Notes: a model not told the origin generated them from the letters alone. Numbered from the stretch's first letter, positions 20,352 through 31,185 are shown. The stretch: 64,000 nucleotides of DNA from Lysobacter antibioticus (GCF_001442535.1 NZ_CP013141.1:2127290-2191289); one strand, 5' to 3'. Program-made: numbers and translations.

Positions 20352-20685
20352 GGAAACTCCGATTGGTCGATCCGTGAATCGTGGGGGTTGCGACAGGAGG
20401 GTTCGGGACCGGGCCGCGGCAGCTGCCGGGCCGGGAACGCCTCGCCGGCCGGGGGCCGGAACCGATCATTCTAGTGCACGTGCCAGTGCACGCGCAGGAC
20501 CGCTGCAGTTGCCCGGCCACGCTCAGGACCGGTGCAGTGCGCCCTGTGCGGCCGTTATGCCCTGCACCGCCGGCCAAACTCCGGGCAGGCGGATGCGGCT
20601 CGACCCCGCAAACGACGCGGGGCGCCTCGCGGCGCCCCGGGGGGAATGCTGGACGATCCGGGTGCTGGCCGCGGACCGACCTGAA
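20352..20685. other. fmdB-aspS intergenic region with direct repeats and a GC hairpin
   Basis: This 334-base gap is transcribed toward aspS. It holds two imperfect direct repeats 29 bases apart (GCAGGACCGCTGCAG at 20494 and TCAGGACCGGTGCAG at 20523). A palindromic AGTGCACGTGCCAGTGCACG lies at about 20474-20493. A strong GC hairpin (arms GGGGCGCC/GGCGCCCC, about 20619-20640) lacks a T-run. These could be regulatory sites for aspS, but nothing identifies a factor. Confidence 0.4.
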
Positions 20686-21018
20686 TCAGGTGGCGCTGGC
20701 CCCGGAGGCCGGCTTGGCCGGGGCCGCGGCGGGCTCGGCCTTTTTCTCGGCGGGCTTGCTGTCGGCGGCCGGGGTCGAGCCGCCGGAGCCTGAGCCGGAG
20801 CTGCCCTCACCGGCCAGATTGCGCTTCTTGTCGCCGTCCTTCTTGAAGTCGGTCTCGTACCAGCCGCCGCCGGCCAGGCGGAACTGCGGCGCGGTCAGCT
20901 GACGCCCGACTTTCTCGGCGCCGCACTCGGGGCAGACGGTCGGGTCGGCGTCGGAGAGCTTCTGCAGACGGTCGAAGGCGTGGCCGCAGGCGCTGCACTG
21001 GAAGGCGTAGATGGGCAT
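20686..21018 (-). CDS. FmdB-type zinc-ribbon protein
   Basis: The 110-residue product starts MPIYAFQCSACGHAFDRLQK with a second CPECG knuckle, the two CxxC pairs of the FmdB regulatory domain (about 1-42). The rest is a low-complexity Gly/Ser then Lys/Pro/Ala-rich tail (about 70-110) with no predicted fold. FmdB genes often precede aspS in gammaproteobacteria. The role is unknown. Confidence 0.9.
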   Translation of the reverse strand: MPIYAFQCSACGHAFDRLQKLSDADPTVCPECGAEKVGRQLTAPQFRLAGGGWYETDFKKDGDKKRNLAGEGSSGSGSGGSTPAADSKPAEKKAEPAAAPAKPASGASAT

Positions 21019-21210
21019 GGCGGAGACTGTAATTCGGGACGACGGACTGGGCAGTGTGGGGGCAGATCGCGGCGATGCAAGGCGCGGCGGCCTCTAATCG
21101 GACCCGCATCGAGCTCGTTTCAGGCCCCGGCGGGTTCGCTCCGGCGCCGACAGACCGGTCGCAGCGACCGGCAAGGCCGCCGGTGGCAGCGACGTCATTC
21201 GCGTCGCGCA

Positions 21211-21260
21211 TGCCCTCATCCGGCGCTACGCGCCACCTTCTCCCGCAAGCGGGAGAAGGG
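21211..21260. repeat. Short palindromic repeat (CCTTCTCCCGCAAGCGGGAGAAGG type)
   Basis: The arms CCTTCTCCCG and CGGGAGAAGG form a stem around AAG-type bases, preceded by CCCTCATCCGGCGCTACGCGCC. The same stem with a CCCTCATCC leader is a common dispersed repeat in many proteobacteria. It lies upstream of fmdB on the plus strand. Confidence 0.5.
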
Positions 21261-21497
21261 TTCGCAGCACAGCCGAGGATGCACAACGCGGTTGCCCCTT
21301 GCCCTTGCCCTTGCCGTAAGGATTTCGCTGTTGCCGTGCGCCGATTCGCACTAGCGAAGGCCATCGAAGACCCGGAGGGCGGCGCGCAGGGATGCGCGCC
21401 GTTTTTCATCGGGACAGGGATGTCCCGTATGAAAAAGCCCTGCGTCGGCATCGAACGTGCGGGCCTGTGATTCAAAACAAAGCATTTTTCTTTGGTT

Positions 21498-22636
21498 TGC
21501 ACTGTCAACGTCTAAGTGCAGCAAACGAGTCGAAAACACTCTGACGAACCTTCGCGGCTAACTCAGGCATGCCCAGCTCACGCAAGAACACCACCGCCGG
21601 GAATTGATAGCCCAACGACGCCCGTGGCCGCGTGTTGAACTCATGAGCGATTCGATCCAATTGCCGTTGCGTGTAGCCCGACAGATCGGTGCCCTTCGGA
21701 AAATATTGCCGGAGCAGACCGTTGGTGTTCTCGCAGATGCCGCGCTGCCAAGGACTGCTTGGGTCAGCGAAGTAGACCGATACGTTGGTGCGCTGGGTCA
21801 ATACCCGATGCAGCGCCATCTCCTTGCCCTGGTCGTAGGTCAGCGTCTGCCTCGCCGATAGCGGCAAACGACGCAGCACCCGGCTGAATCCCTCCAGCGC
21901 GTCAGCGGCCGTGCAACCACGCATCCGCGCCAGCACCGTGAACAGGGTCTTGCGGTCCACCAGCACGCCGATCGCCGAAGCGTTGCGTGCGCCGACCAGG
22001 AAATCGCCTTCCCAGTGGCCGGGCACCAGGCGTTCGGTGGCGGCGGGCGGACGCAGGTGAATACTCTGCACATCCAGCATCCGACCGCGCCGCTCCGGGC
22101 CCCGTGCGGACGAACGGCGGGCAGCGCGCTGCTGCTTCAGTAAACGAGTCAGCTCCCGCCGAATGGGGCCACGGGGCATGGCATAAATCGCCGTATAGAT
22201 GGTCTCGTGCGACACCCGCCACTCCGGTCGGTCAGGATATTCTTCGCGCAGTCCCTGGCTGATCTGACGTGGCGACCAATAACGTGCCAGTCGCCGCTGC
22301 ACCTCCAGCCACAAGGCACTGTCGGCGCTCAGCTTGCGCTCGCGTCGCGCTCGACGGCGCAAGCGCCGCGCCCGTTCGCCAGCACGAACCGCATCATAGC
22401 CTCGCCGGGGTCGACCCAGCGCCGGGGTGGGCCCCGGCGTACGCACCCCATTGCGGGCCAATTCGCGCGACACGCTGCTATCGGCACGCCCCAACATTCG
22501 GGCGATAGCGCGGCCGCTATGGCCATGCTGCTTCATGGCCATGAGCACACCGCGTTCTTCGGCGCTGAAGTGGCTGTACTGGGTTCCCATGCGCTGACCT
22601 CAAGGGTGGGTGATGCGCTTGAGGTTAGACAGTGCA
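21498..22636 (-). mobile_element. IS30-family insertion sequence, 1139 bp, complete
   Basis: The ends are TGCACTGTC on the left and its complement GACAGTGCA on the right. The inverted repeats are imperfect beyond these 9 bases (AACGTC against TAACCTC, with a gap). A 3-base target duplication GTT lies at 21495-21497 and 22637-22639. The empty site is inferred from the uninterrupted R5 repeat (TTTGGTTACCTTTC near 50473). It carries one intact transposase gene, so the insertion may be recent. Confidence 0.9.
21505..22590 (-). CDS. IS30-family transposase
   Basis: The protein is 361 residues, full length for the family. An N-terminal helix-turn-helix (MGTQYSHFSAEERGVLMAMK, GRAIARMLGRADSSVSREL) precedes the rve/DDE core. 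Asp196 lies in GHWEGDFLVG, Asp253 in LTYDQGKEM and Glu287 in RGICENTNGLLRQYFPKGTDL, so the last two catalytic residues are 33 residues apart, the IS30 pattern. The stop codon lies within the left terminal inverted repeat. No frameshift is seen. Confidence 0.95.
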   Translation of the reverse strand: MGTQYSHFSAEERGVLMAMKQHGHSGRAIARMLGRADSSVSRELARNGVRTPGPTPALGRPRRGYDAVRAGERARRLRRRARRERKLSADSALWLEVQRRLARYWSPRQISQGLREEYPDRPEWRVSHETIYTAIYAMPRGPIRRELTRLLKQQRAARRSSARGPERRGRMLDVQSIHLRPPAATERLVPGHWEGDFLVGARNASAIGVLVDRKTLFTVLARMRGCTAADALEGFSRVLRRLPLSARQTLTYDQGKEMALHRVLTQRTNVSVYFADPSSPWQRGICENTNGLLRQYFPKGTDLSGYTQRQLDRIAHEFNTRPRASLGYQFPAVVFLRELGMPELAAKVRQSVFDSFAALRR

Positions 22637-22899
22637 GTTACCTTTCTTTTGTTGCTTTAGACAAAAGAAAGTAACCCGCCGCTTTAGTGGCGGAAGCTTT
22701 TGGCGTTTGATCCTGATCTTGCTTGAGCGAAGCACCGCGAGACCTTCGCAGCGCGGTCGCGGCTCGCGCCGCTCCTACCCTCGCGACAGCTCACTCCCTC
22801 GATCAATCACGAAGGCGCTGCAAAACCTGCGAATCCCGCGATCGCGGCTCACGCCGCTCCTACAGAAAAGCAGCACCCCCCAAACGACGCCACACCACC

Positions 22900-24783
22900 T
22901 CAAGCCGCGTCGTACAGCGCCATCCACTCCGCCTCGGCCTTGGCCAGGTCCGCGGCGACCTTTTCGCGCTGCTTGGCTAGCTCGGCCGCGTTGTCGCCGC
23001 CGCCGGCGTATTTGGTCGGATCGGCCAGGTCCATGTCCAGGGTATGCAGCTTGGATTCCAGCTCGGCCACCCGCTTTTCCGCTTCCGCCAGCTTGACCGG
23101 GTTGACCTTGCGCCCGCCCTTGCCGCCGCCGGCGGCCTGCTTGGCGGCCGATGCGGCGGCGGTTGCCTGCGCCGCGGCCTTGGCCACGGCCGCGCCCTTG
23201 CCGTCGTTGCTGTTGTCGCGCGTGCGCAGCCACACCGCATAGGCGTCGAGGTCGCCGTCGAACGGCTGCGCCACGCCATCGGCCACGCGCCAGAAGGTTT
23301 CGCAGACCAGGCCGATCAGGTGGCGGTCGTGCGAGACCAACACGATCGCGCCGGGGAAATCGGACAGCGCTTCGGCCAGGGCCTCGCGCACGTCCAGGTC
23401 CAAGTGGTTGGTCGGTTCGTCGAGCAGCAGCACGTTCGGCTTGCGCCAGGCGATCATGGCCAGGGCCAGGCGCGCGCGTTCGCCGCCGGAGAAACCGTCG
23501 ACCGATTCGAAGGCGCGGTCGCCGGGGAAATTCCACTTGCCGAGGAAATCGCGCAGCTGCTGGGTCGGCACGCCCGGGGCGATTTCGGCCAGATGATCGA
23601 TCGGGCTGACGCCGGCATGCAGCGATTCGACCGTGTGCTGGGCGAAGTAACCGATGCGCAGGTCCGGATGGCCGCCGCGTTCGCCGGTCAGCAGGTCCAA
23701 CTCACCGACCAGCGATTTGACCAGGGTCGACTTGCCCGCGCCGTTCGGGCCGAGCAAGGCGATGCGGTCGCCGGCTTCGAGAATAAAGCTGACGTCGTCC
23801 AGCACCACGTGGTCGCCGTAGCCGCAATCGGCATGGATCAGGCGCAGCAACGCATGCGGCAGCTTGACCGGCGCCGGGAACTCGATGCGCATCGCGCGTT
23901 CGAGCCGCACCGCCTCGGTGCCGACCATCTTGGCCAGGCGCTTGACCCGCGACTGCGCCTGCTTGGCCTTGGCCGCGCTGGCGCTGAAGCGGTCGATGAA
24001 GCTCTGCAGATGGGCGCGCTCGGCCTGCTGCTTTTCGTGGGTGATCTGCTGCAGGCGCAGGTGTTCGGCGCGCTGGCGCTCGAACGAGGTGTAGTCGCCG
24101 GTGTACAGCTTGGCCTTGCCGTCGTGCAGATGCAGGGTGTGGGTGGTGACCTCGTCGAGGAACTCGCGGTCGTGCGAGATCAGCAGCAAGGTGCCCGGAT
24201 ACTTCAGCAGCCACTGCTCCAGCCACAGCACCGCGTCCAGGTCCAAGTGGTTGGTCGGCTCGTCGAGCAGCAGCAGGTCCGACGGCGTCATCAGTGCGCG
24301 CGCCAGGTTCAGGCGCACGCGCCAGCCGCCGGAGAACTCCTTGACCGCGCGCTCGTGGGTGTCGGGCGAGAAGCCCAGGCCGTGCAAGAGCTTGCCGGCG
24401 CGCGCGGTGGCGTCGTAACCGCCGAGCTCTTCGAGCCGGTGGTGGGCTTCGGCGACCGCTTCCCAGTCCTCGCGCTCGACCGCTTCGCGTTCGGCGACCA
24501 GCACCTGGTAGACCTGGGCGTCGCCGGACAGGACGAAGTCCAGGGCCGGATCGTCGAGGGCCGGGGTTTCCTGGGCCACGCTGGCGATGCGCACCCGGTT
24601 GGGCACGTCGATGTCGCCGCGGTCGGCCTCGACCTCGCCCTGGATCGCCGCGAACAGCGAGGACTTGCCGGTGCCGTTACGGCCGATCACGCCCACCCGC
24701 CAGCCGGCGTGCAGGGTCAGGTCTACGTTGGACAGCAGCAGGCGTTCGCCACGCCGCATGGCGAAATCACGGAAAGAAATCAT
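22900..24783 (-). CDS. ABC-F family ATP-binding protein (YheS-like)
   Basis: The 627-residue protein has two ABC ATPase domains and no membrane segments. Walker A motifs are GRNGTGKSS (about residue 35) and GPNGAGKST (about 345). The signatures are EFSGGWRVRLNLARAL and GFSGGERARLALAMI, and Walker B is LLLLDEPTNHLDLDAVLWLE and LLLDEPTNHLDLD. The inter-domain linker (about 240-310) is helical (KQQAERAHLQSFIDRFSASAAKAKQAQSR). A C-terminal coiled coil (about 560-627) ends LAKAEAEWMALYDAA. ABC-F proteins act on ribosomes; the YheS assignment rests on length and linker only. Confidence 0.92.
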   Translation of the reverse strand: MISFRDFAMRRGERLLLSNVDLTLHAGWRVGVIGRNGTGKSSLFAAIQGEVEADRGDIDVPNRVRIASVAQETPALDDPALDFVLSGDAQVYQVLVAEREAVEREDWEAVAEAHHRLEELGGYDATARAGKLLHGLGFSPDTHERAVKEFSGGWRVRLNLARALMTPSDLLLLDEPTNHLDLDAVLWLEQWLLKYPGTLLLISHDREFLDEVTTHTLHLHDGKAKLYTGDYTSFERQRAEHLRLQQITHEKQQAERAHLQSFIDRFSASAAKAKQAQSRVKRLAKMVGTEAVRLERAMRIEFPAPVKLPHALLRLIHADCGYGDHVVLDDVSFILEAGDRIALLGPNGAGKSTLVKSLVGELDLLTGERGGHPDLRIGYFAQHTVESLHAGVSPIDHLAEIAPGVPTQQLRDFLGKWNFPGDRAFESVDGFSGGERARLALAMIAWRKPNVLLLDEPTNHLDLDVREALAEALSDFPGAIVLVSHDRHLIGLVCETFWRVADGVAQPFDGDLDAYAVWLRTRDNSNDGKGAAVAKAAAQATAAASAAKQAAGGGKGGRKVNPVKLAEAEKRVAELESKLHTLDMDLADPTKYAGGGDNAAELAKQREKVAADLAKAEAEWMALYDAA

Positions 24784-24987
24784 GCGGATATGGTCGCATG
24801 ACTGATCGGTATTTGCTCATGAACACAAGTTCGGCCGCTCCGGCAGCGGGCGTCGAATAATCGGGACGTCGGCCTCAGACCGCCCCCACGCGTCAACGAG
24901 CTCGCCTCCCGCGGCAAAGCGCCCCTCGCGCCGGCCGTGGCGGCTTGGCTCGCCCTGACGTCCCCCGTTCGACCGCCCGGAGTGTCC

Positions 24988-27390
24988 ATGTCCCGCCGCC
25001 TGTCCCTGCTCAGCACCGCCGTATCGATCGCTCTCGCCACCGCCCCCGCCTGGGCCCAGGACGCCGCCGCCCCGGATGCCGCGACCGCCAACCCGACCAA
25101 CCTCGACACCCTGATCGTCACCGGCACCCGGGTCAGCGACCGCACCGTCGCCGAGTCCACCGCGCCGATCGACATCATCACTCCGCAGACCCTGGAGGCC
25201 ACCGGCACCGTCGAGCTGGCCACCGCCCTGTCGCGCGCCCTGCCCTCGCTGAATTTCCCGCGCCCCGCGATTACCGACGCCACCGACGCGGTGCGTCCGG
25301 CGCAATTGCGCGGCCTCGCCCCCGACCAGGTGCTGGTGCTGGTCAACGGCAAGCGCCGCCACACCACCTCGCTGATCAACCTCAACGACAGCATCGGCCG
25401 CGGCTCCTCGCCGGTGGACCTCAACGCCATCCCGATCGCCGCGATCGAGCGCGTCGAAGTGCTGCGCGACGGCGCCTCGGCGCAATACGGCTCGGACGCC
25501 ATCGCCGGCGTGGTCAACGTCGTGCTCAAGGGCTCGGGCGAAGGCGGCAGCCTCGCCGCGCGCTACGGCCAGTACAGCGCCGGCGACGGCAAGCAGTACC
25601 AGTTGTCCGGCGACGCCGGCCTCAAGTTCGGCGAGAACGGCAGCCTGCATCTGTCGGCCCAGGGCGGCCACAGCGACAACACCGACCGCGCCCGTCCCTA
25701 CCTCGGCACGGTCACCCCGACCAGCAACCCGCCCGGCAAGGTCGTGCACCGCTACGGCGACCCGGAGATCGACCAGGCCGCGCTCGCCTACAACGCCCAG
25801 TGGAGCCCGAGCGAGGGCGTCGAGTTCTACTCCTTCGGCACCGCCAGCCGCCGCCGCGCCATTTCCAACGGCTACTTCCGCGCCCCGGGCAACCCCAACA
25901 ACATCCGCTCGGTATATCCCGACGGCTTCCTGCCGCAGATCGACAACCTCAGCCAGGACCGTGCCTTCGTGCTCGGCCTGCGCGGCCAGACCGCCGGCGG
26001 CTGGAACCTCGACCTGAGCTACAACTACGGCCAGAACCAGCTCGACTTCGACGTGCGCAACAGCCTCAACCGCACCCTCGGCGCCGCCTCGCCGCACGAT
26101 TTCTACATCGGCGCGCTCGAAGTCACCCAGAACGTGCTCAACGCCGACTTCAACAAGTCCTTCGACGTCGACTGGCTCAAGTACCCGCTCACCGTCGCCT
26201 TCGGCAGCGAATGGCGCGGCGAGAAGTTCAATCAATCCGCGGGCGAGCTGGCTTCGTATGTCGCCGGTCCCGAACCCGGCGCGCCCGGCGCGCAGGTGTT
26301 CCCCGGCTTCACCCCATCGGACGCCAGCCGCCGCAACCGCAACAGCCATTCGTTCTACGCCGACCTCGAAGCCGACGTGACCGACAAACTCTCGCTCGGC
26401 GCCGCCGCGCGCTACGAGCGCTACAGCGATTTCGGCGAGACCACCTCGGGCAAGCTGTCGGCGCGCTACGCCTTCACCGACAAGGTCGCGCTGCGCGGCA
26501 CCCTGTCGACCGGCTTCCGCGCACCGTCGCTGCAGCAGCAGTTCTACCAATCGACCCAGACCGTGATCGTGCTCGGCGACCCGACCCCGTTCCAGGTCCG
26601 CACCTTCGCCGTCGACGACCCGGCCGCGATCGCGCTCGGAGCCGAACCGCTGAAGGCCGAGGAATCGACCAACATCGGCCTGGGCCTGGTGCTGCAGCCG
26701 ATCGAATCGCTGTACATCACCGTCGACGCCTACCAGATCGACATCGACGACCGCATCATTCTTTCGGAAAACCTGCGCGGCCCGGCGGTGGCCAGCTTCC
26801 TGGAAGCGCGCGGCCACCGCGGCATCACCGGCGGCCGCTACTTCACCAACGCCGTCGACACCCGCACCCGCGGCATCGACATCGTCGGCAGCTACCGCTG
26901 GTCGCTCGGCGCCGGCGCGCTCGACCTGACCGCCGGCTACAACCGCAACAAGACCACCCTGGAACGCATCGCCGCGAACCCGCCGGAACTCACCGCCGGC
27001 GGCCTCAACCTGCAACGTATCGGCCGCGTCGAACAGGGCCGCATTACCCAGGGCGCGCCGCGCGACAAGTTCTTCCTCGGCGGCAGCTGGACCACCGGCC
27101 CCTGGCGCTTCGACGCCACCACCACCCGTTACGGCGAGTTCCACACCTTTAACGACGACCCCAGCGGCATACGCGATCAGACCTATCGCGCCAAGTGGAC
27201 GCTGGACCTGGCCGCGACCTATGCGATCGACGGTTGGGAGTTCACCGTCGGCGGCGACAACGTGCTCAACGAGTACCCGGACGAATCGATCTACGCCAAT
27301 AGCGAAAGCGGGCAGCTGCCTTACAGCGGCAATTCGCCGTTCGGGTTCAACGGCGCCTTCGCTTATGCGAAGGTGGGGTACAAGTGGTGA
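24988..27390 (+). CDS. TonB-dependent outer-membrane receptor 1
   Basis: The 800-residue precursor has a signal peptide (about 1-25, ending APAWA). A TonB-box region ([13 protein letters not shown]) leads into a plug domain (about 45-175) with [41 protein letters not shown] and [30 protein letters not shown]. The 22-strand barrel has the typical [12 protein letters not shown] and [15 protein letters not shown] segments and ends in the aromatic ...YAKVGYKW for BAM recognition. A GGAG box lies 7 bases before the chosen Met. The ligand is unknown; it is a close paralogue of the receptor at 45138. Confidence 0.93.
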   Translation: MSRRLSLLSTAVSIALATAPAWAQDAAAPDAATANPTNLDTLIVTGTRVSDRTVAESTAPIDIITPQTLEATGTVELATALSRALPSLNFPRPAITDATDAVRPAQLRGLAPDQVLVLVNGKRRHTTSLINLNDSIGRGSSPVDLNAIPIAAIERVEVLRDGASAQYGSDAIAGVVNVVLKGSGEGGSLAARYGQYSAGDGKQYQLSGDAGLKFGENGSLHLSAQGGHSDNTDRARPYLGTVTPTSNPPGKVVHRYGDPEIDQAALAYNAQWSPSEGVEFYSFGTASRRRAISNGYFRAPGNPNNIRSVYPDGFLPQIDNLSQDRAFVLGLRGQTAGGWNLDLSYNYGQNQLDFDVRNSLNRTLGAASPHDFYIGALEVTQNVLNADFNKSFDVDWLKYPLTVAFGSEWRGEKFNQSAGELASYVAGPEPGAPGAQVFPGFTPSDASRRNRNSHSFYADLEADVTDKLSLGAAARYERYSDFGETTSGKLSARYAFTDKVALRGTLSTGFRAPSLQQQFYQSTQTVIVLGDPTPFQVRTFAVDDPAAIALGAEPLKAEESTNIGLGLVLQPIESLYITVDAYQIDIDDRIILSENLRGPAVASFLEARGHRGITGGRYFTNAVDTRTRGIDIVGSYRWSLGAGALDLTAGYNRNKTTLERIAANPPELTAGGLNLQRIGRVEQGRITQGAPRDKFFLGGSWTTGPWRFDATTTRYGEFHTFNDDPSGIRDQTYRAKWTLDLAATYAIDGWEFTVGGDNVLNEYPDESIYANSESGQLPYSGNSPFGFNGAFAYAKVGYKW

Positions 27391-27426
27391 GGTCGTAGCG
27401 GCGGCGCAAGTACGCCGCATCGATCC

Positions 27427-27457
27427 GAAGGCCGCCGCGAGGCGGCCTTCTTCGTTT
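27427..27457 (+). terminator. Probable terminator after TonB-dependent receptor 1
   Basis: The arms GAAGGCCGCC and GGCGGCCTTC with a 4-base loop are followed by TTCGTTT. This lies 37 bases after the receptor stop. Confidence 0.55.
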
Positions 27458-27539
27458 CGGGATCTGCTTTTCGGGATCTGCTTTTTCTTGGCCCGGAGTG
27501 GCCTGTCTTTCGAGGGCGCGATCGTTTTTGGGCCGATAT

Positions 27540-28200
<661 letters not shown>

Positions 28201-28573
28201 GGAAACCATGCTGGACATGACGACAACAGCAGCTTGATTGCCCAGCCACCTCCTCCGCCAATCACCCAGCATCAATCGGCTCATTCCGCGCAAATCCGCG
28301 CCCAACCGCCCCAAAGCCCGGCGCACAGCTGAATTCGCATTCATCCCCAACCCCCTCATCGGTACGAACCGATTCGGGGCAGCGGCCAAACCATCACGCC
28401 CACGCCACCCCTTGCGCGTAAGTCTCCAGTACGCATACGCGCCCGGCAGCACCCGGCCTGCCCAGGCAAAAATGTTTCAGAAACAATCATTTGCAAGCGC
28501 CGCACAAACGAGAAAGACTTGCATCCAACGGCCTCACCACACATCCTAAAAGGACGACATCACAGGAGAGCCG

Positions 28574-30265
28574 ATGCATCACACGTCCCTGATCGCCATC
28601 CTGGTAGCCGGTTTCGTACTCGCCTTCATCTTCGGCGCCAACGCGCAACGCCTGCGGCTGTCGCCGCTGGTGGGCTACCTCATCGCCGGCATCATCGCCG
28701 GACCGTTCACGCCGGGCTTCGTCGGCGACCAGACCCTTGCGCCGCAATTGGCCGAAATCGGCGTGATCCTGCTGATGTTCGGCGTCGGCCTGCATTTCTC
28801 CCTGCGCGACCTGCTCGAGGTCAAGAACATCGCCCTGCCCGGCGCGGTCGTGCAGATCGTCGCCGCCACTGCCCTGGGCTGGGTCATGGCCTGGCTGCTC
28901 GGCTGGTCGCACGGCGCCGGCCTGGTGTTCGGCCTGGCCCTGTCGGTCGCCAGCACCGTGGTGCTGCTGCGCGCGCTCGAAGAACGGCGCCTGGTCGAGA
29001 CCGCCAAGGGGCGCATCGCGGTCGGCTGGCTGATCGTCGAAGACCTGGCGATGGTGCTCGCGCTGGTGTTGTTGCCGGCGTTGTCGGGTCTGCTCAAGGG
29101 CGAAGTCACCGAAGGCGCGGAAGTGTGGAGCCAGCTCTTCATCACCCTGGCCAAGGTCGGCGCCTTCATCGCGGTGATGCTGATCGTCGGCCGCCGGGTC
29201 ATCCCCTGGATTCTCGAACGCGTGGCCGGCACCGGTTCGCGCGAGTTGTTCACCCTGTGCGTGCTGGCGATCGCGCTCGGCGTCGCCTTCGGTTCGGCCG
29301 AGCTGTTCGGCGTGTCGTTCGCGCTCGGCGCCTTCTTCGCCGGCATGATGCTCAACGAGTCCGAATTCAGCCATCAGGCCGCCGCCGAGACCCTGCCGCT
29401 GCGCGATGCGTTCGCTGTGTTGTTCTTCGTCTCGGTCGGCATGTTGTTCAACCCGATGATCCTGGTCGAACGGCCGCTGGAAGTGGTCGCGACCTTCGCG
29501 ATCATCGTGATCGGCAAGTCGGTCGCCGCTTACGCCATCGTGCGCGCGTTCGGCAAACCCAACTCGACCGCGATCATGATCTCGGCCAGCCTGGCGCAGA
29601 TCGGCGAGTTCTCCTTCATCCTCGCCACCCTCGGCGTGGAACTGAAGATCCTGCCGAAAGAAGGCCAGGACCTGATCCTCGCCGGCGCCCTGCTGTCGAT
29701 CATCGTCAACCCGTTGCTGTTCGCCTGGCTCGACCGCAAGCAGGCGCGCGAGGCCGCCGCGGCCCTGGAGGCGGCGATCGACCCGATCGCGCCGCCGGTG
29801 CCGGCGGATATCGACAAGCACGTGATCCTGATCGGCTACGGCCGGGTCGGCAGCGAGCTCGGTCGTCTGCTGACCGAACACAAGGTGCCGTTGGTGGTCA
29901 TCGACGGCGAGGACAGCCTGGTCGACAAGGCGCGCGCCGCCGGCCTGCCGGCGGTGTTCGGCAACGCGGTCAACGAACGCGTGCTGCGCGAGGCGATGCC
30001 GGAGCGCGCGACCACGGTGATGGTGGCGATTCCGAACGCACTCGAAGCCGGCGAGATCATCGCCCGCCTGCGCGAGATCAACCCGGCCCTGAGCATCGTC
30101 GCCCGCGCCCACAGCGACAACGAGGTCAAGCACCTGCTCGAACACGGCGCCGACGGCGCGGTGATGGCCGAGCGCGAGCTGGCCCACAGCCTGGCCGAAA
30201 TGGTCATGGCCGCGCCGGTGTACCGCGGCGCGCGCCAGTTGCCGCCTTCGACCGCGCTCACCTGA
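28574..30265 (+). CDS. ybaL: Monovalent cation:proton antiporter, YbaL/Kef type
   Basis: The 563-residue protein has an N-terminal CPA2 membrane domain of about 12 helices (about 5-385). It includes SPLVGYLIAGIIAGPFTPGF, EIGVILLMFGVGLHFS and LAQIGEFSFILATLGVEL. A C-terminal TrkA-N/RCK Rossmann domain (about 415-555) has the nucleotide motif IGYGRVGSELGRLL. The end resembles E. coli YbaL (REINPALSIVARAHSDNEVKHLLEHGAD). A clear AGGAGAG lies 5 bases before the ATG. It probably exports K+ or glutathione adducts, or exchanges Na+/K+ for H+; the exact ion is not visible. Confidence 0.9.
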   Translation: MHHTSLIAILVAGFVLAFIFGANAQRLRLSPLVGYLIAGIIAGPFTPGFVGDQTLAPQLAEIGVILLMFGVGLHFSLRDLLEVKNIALPGAVVQIVAATALGWVMAWLLGWSHGAGLVFGLALSVASTVVLLRALEERRLVETAKGRIAVGWLIVEDLAMVLALVLLPALSGLLKGEVTEGAEVWSQLFITLAKVGAFIAVMLIVGRRVIPWILERVAGTGSRELFTLCVLAIALGVAFGSAELFGVSFALGAFFAGMMLNESEFSHQAAAETLPLRDAFAVLFFVSVGMLFNPMILVERPLEVVATFAIIVIGKSVAAYAIVRAFGKPNSTAIMISASLAQIGEFSFILATLGVELKILPKEGQDLILAGALLSIIVNPLLFAWLDRKQAREAAAALEAAIDPIAPPVPADIDKHVILIGYGRVGSELGRLLTEHKVPLVVIDGEDSLVDKARAAGLPAVFGNAVNERVLREAMPERATTVMVAIPNALEAGEIIARLREINPALSIVARAHSDNEVKHLLEHGADGAVMAERELAHSLAEMVMAAPVYRGARQLPPSTALT

Positions 30266-30312
30266 GCGCGGTCTTCCTGCTCCGAAGACACGAACACGAG
30301 TCCAGAACGACC

Positions 30313-30993
30313 ATGAGCGAACTCGATAATTCCAACACCGACGCCCCGACCGATTCCGCCGACGCCGCGCCGCAACTCAGCGTCGCCGAGGCGCGCATCA
30401 TCGGCAGCCTGATCGAGAAGGAAGCGACCACCCCGGACGTGTATCCGCTGACCCTCAACGCCATCGTCACCGCCTGCAACCAGAAGACCGCGCGCGAACC
30501 GACGATGCAGTTGGAACAGGGCGAAGTCGCCAATGCCCTGCGCCGGCTGGAAACGCGCGGCTGGGTGAAGTCGCAGCACACCGCCCGCGCCGAACGTTAT
30601 TCGCACCGCGCCGGCACCGTGCTCGACCTGACCCGTCCGCAGACCACCCTGCTCGGCCTGTTGCTGCTGCGCGGGCCGCAGACGACCCACGAGCTGCTGG
30701 CGCGCAGCGAGCGCATGGCCAAGTTCGAATCGGCCGGCGACGTCCAGTACGCGCTGGAACGCCTGGCCCAACACACCCCGACCATCGTGCGGGTGATCCC
30801 GCGCCAGAGCGGGCAGCGCGAGGACCGTTACGGGCATTTGCTCAGCGGCGAGCCGGTCTACCTCGGCGGCGGCGGCTGGTCGGGCGAGGAAGGCGGCGCA
30901 GCGGCGCCCTTCTCGGCCGTGCTCGAACGCATCGCCGCGTTGGAAGCGAAAGTCGCGGAATTGGAAGCACGACTGGAAGCTGCGGGGGCTTAA
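30313..30993 (+). CDS. DUF480 protein YceH
   Basis: The 226-residue product has an acidic leader (about 1-20) and then the DUF480 tandem winged-helix fold. Typical elements are LSVAEARIIGSLIEKEATTPDVYPLTLNAIV, CNQKTAREPTM and LRGPQTTHELLARSERMAKF. A C-terminal coiled coil (LERIAALEAKVAELEARLEA) follows. It lies 47 bases after ybaL and is probably co-transcribed. Members have been proposed to bind DNA or help regulate surface processes; the role here is unknown. Confidence 0.9.
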   Translation: MSELDNSNTDAPTDSADAAPQLSVAEARIIGSLIEKEATTPDVYPLTLNAIVTACNQKTAREPTMQLEQGEVANALRRLETRGWVKSQHTARAERYSHRAGTVLDLTRPQTTLLGLLLLRGPQTTHELLARSERMAKFESAGDVQYALERLAQHTPTIVRVIPRQSGQREDRYGHLLSGEPVYLGGGGWSGEEGGAAAPFSAVLERIAALEAKVAELEARLEAAGA

Positions 30994-31185
30994 GCGAATC
31001 TCTGGGGTAGGCGCGGCGCGAGCCGCGACCGCCCTGGATCCGATTGCTGCGCGACCGCGAGCGAGCCGGGGCGGCTTCGGGGTTTCGATTCGGCATCGGC
31101 GCTTTCGCCGTTGCGGGCCACACCGCGGTCGCGGCTCGCGCCGCTCCTACTCTTAAAGCCGCGCGCATCTCCGGCGCGGCATCGA

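Larger units (their letters stand above)
21288..22790. repeat. Mosaic hairpin repeat, locus R2, interrupted by an IS30-family element
   Basis: The left part (21288-21497) has a short CCTTGC hexamer array, the GAAGACCCGGAGGGC block, hairpin 1 (21381-21400, arms GGCGCGCA/TGCGCGCC), hairpin 2 (21410-21427, arms CGGGAC/GTCCCG) and AAAGCATTTTTCTTTGG. The right part (22637-22790) resumes exactly with ACCTTTCTTTTGTTGCTTTAG and the following hairpins, then a GCGCGGTCGCGGC block. Joining the parts across one GTT recreates the uninterrupted R5 sequence. Confidence 0.85.

Noticed and set aside
18615..20474. A long plus-strand frame opposite aspS
   Set aside because: aspS has all class II motifs; the opposite frame is a composition effect.
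20619..20640. Terminator between fmdB and aspS
   Set aside because: The stem is strong but no T-run follows on either strand.
28487..30187. A long minus-strand frame opposite ybaL
   Set aside because: It is low-complexity His/Asp/Gln sequence antisense to a clear antiporter.
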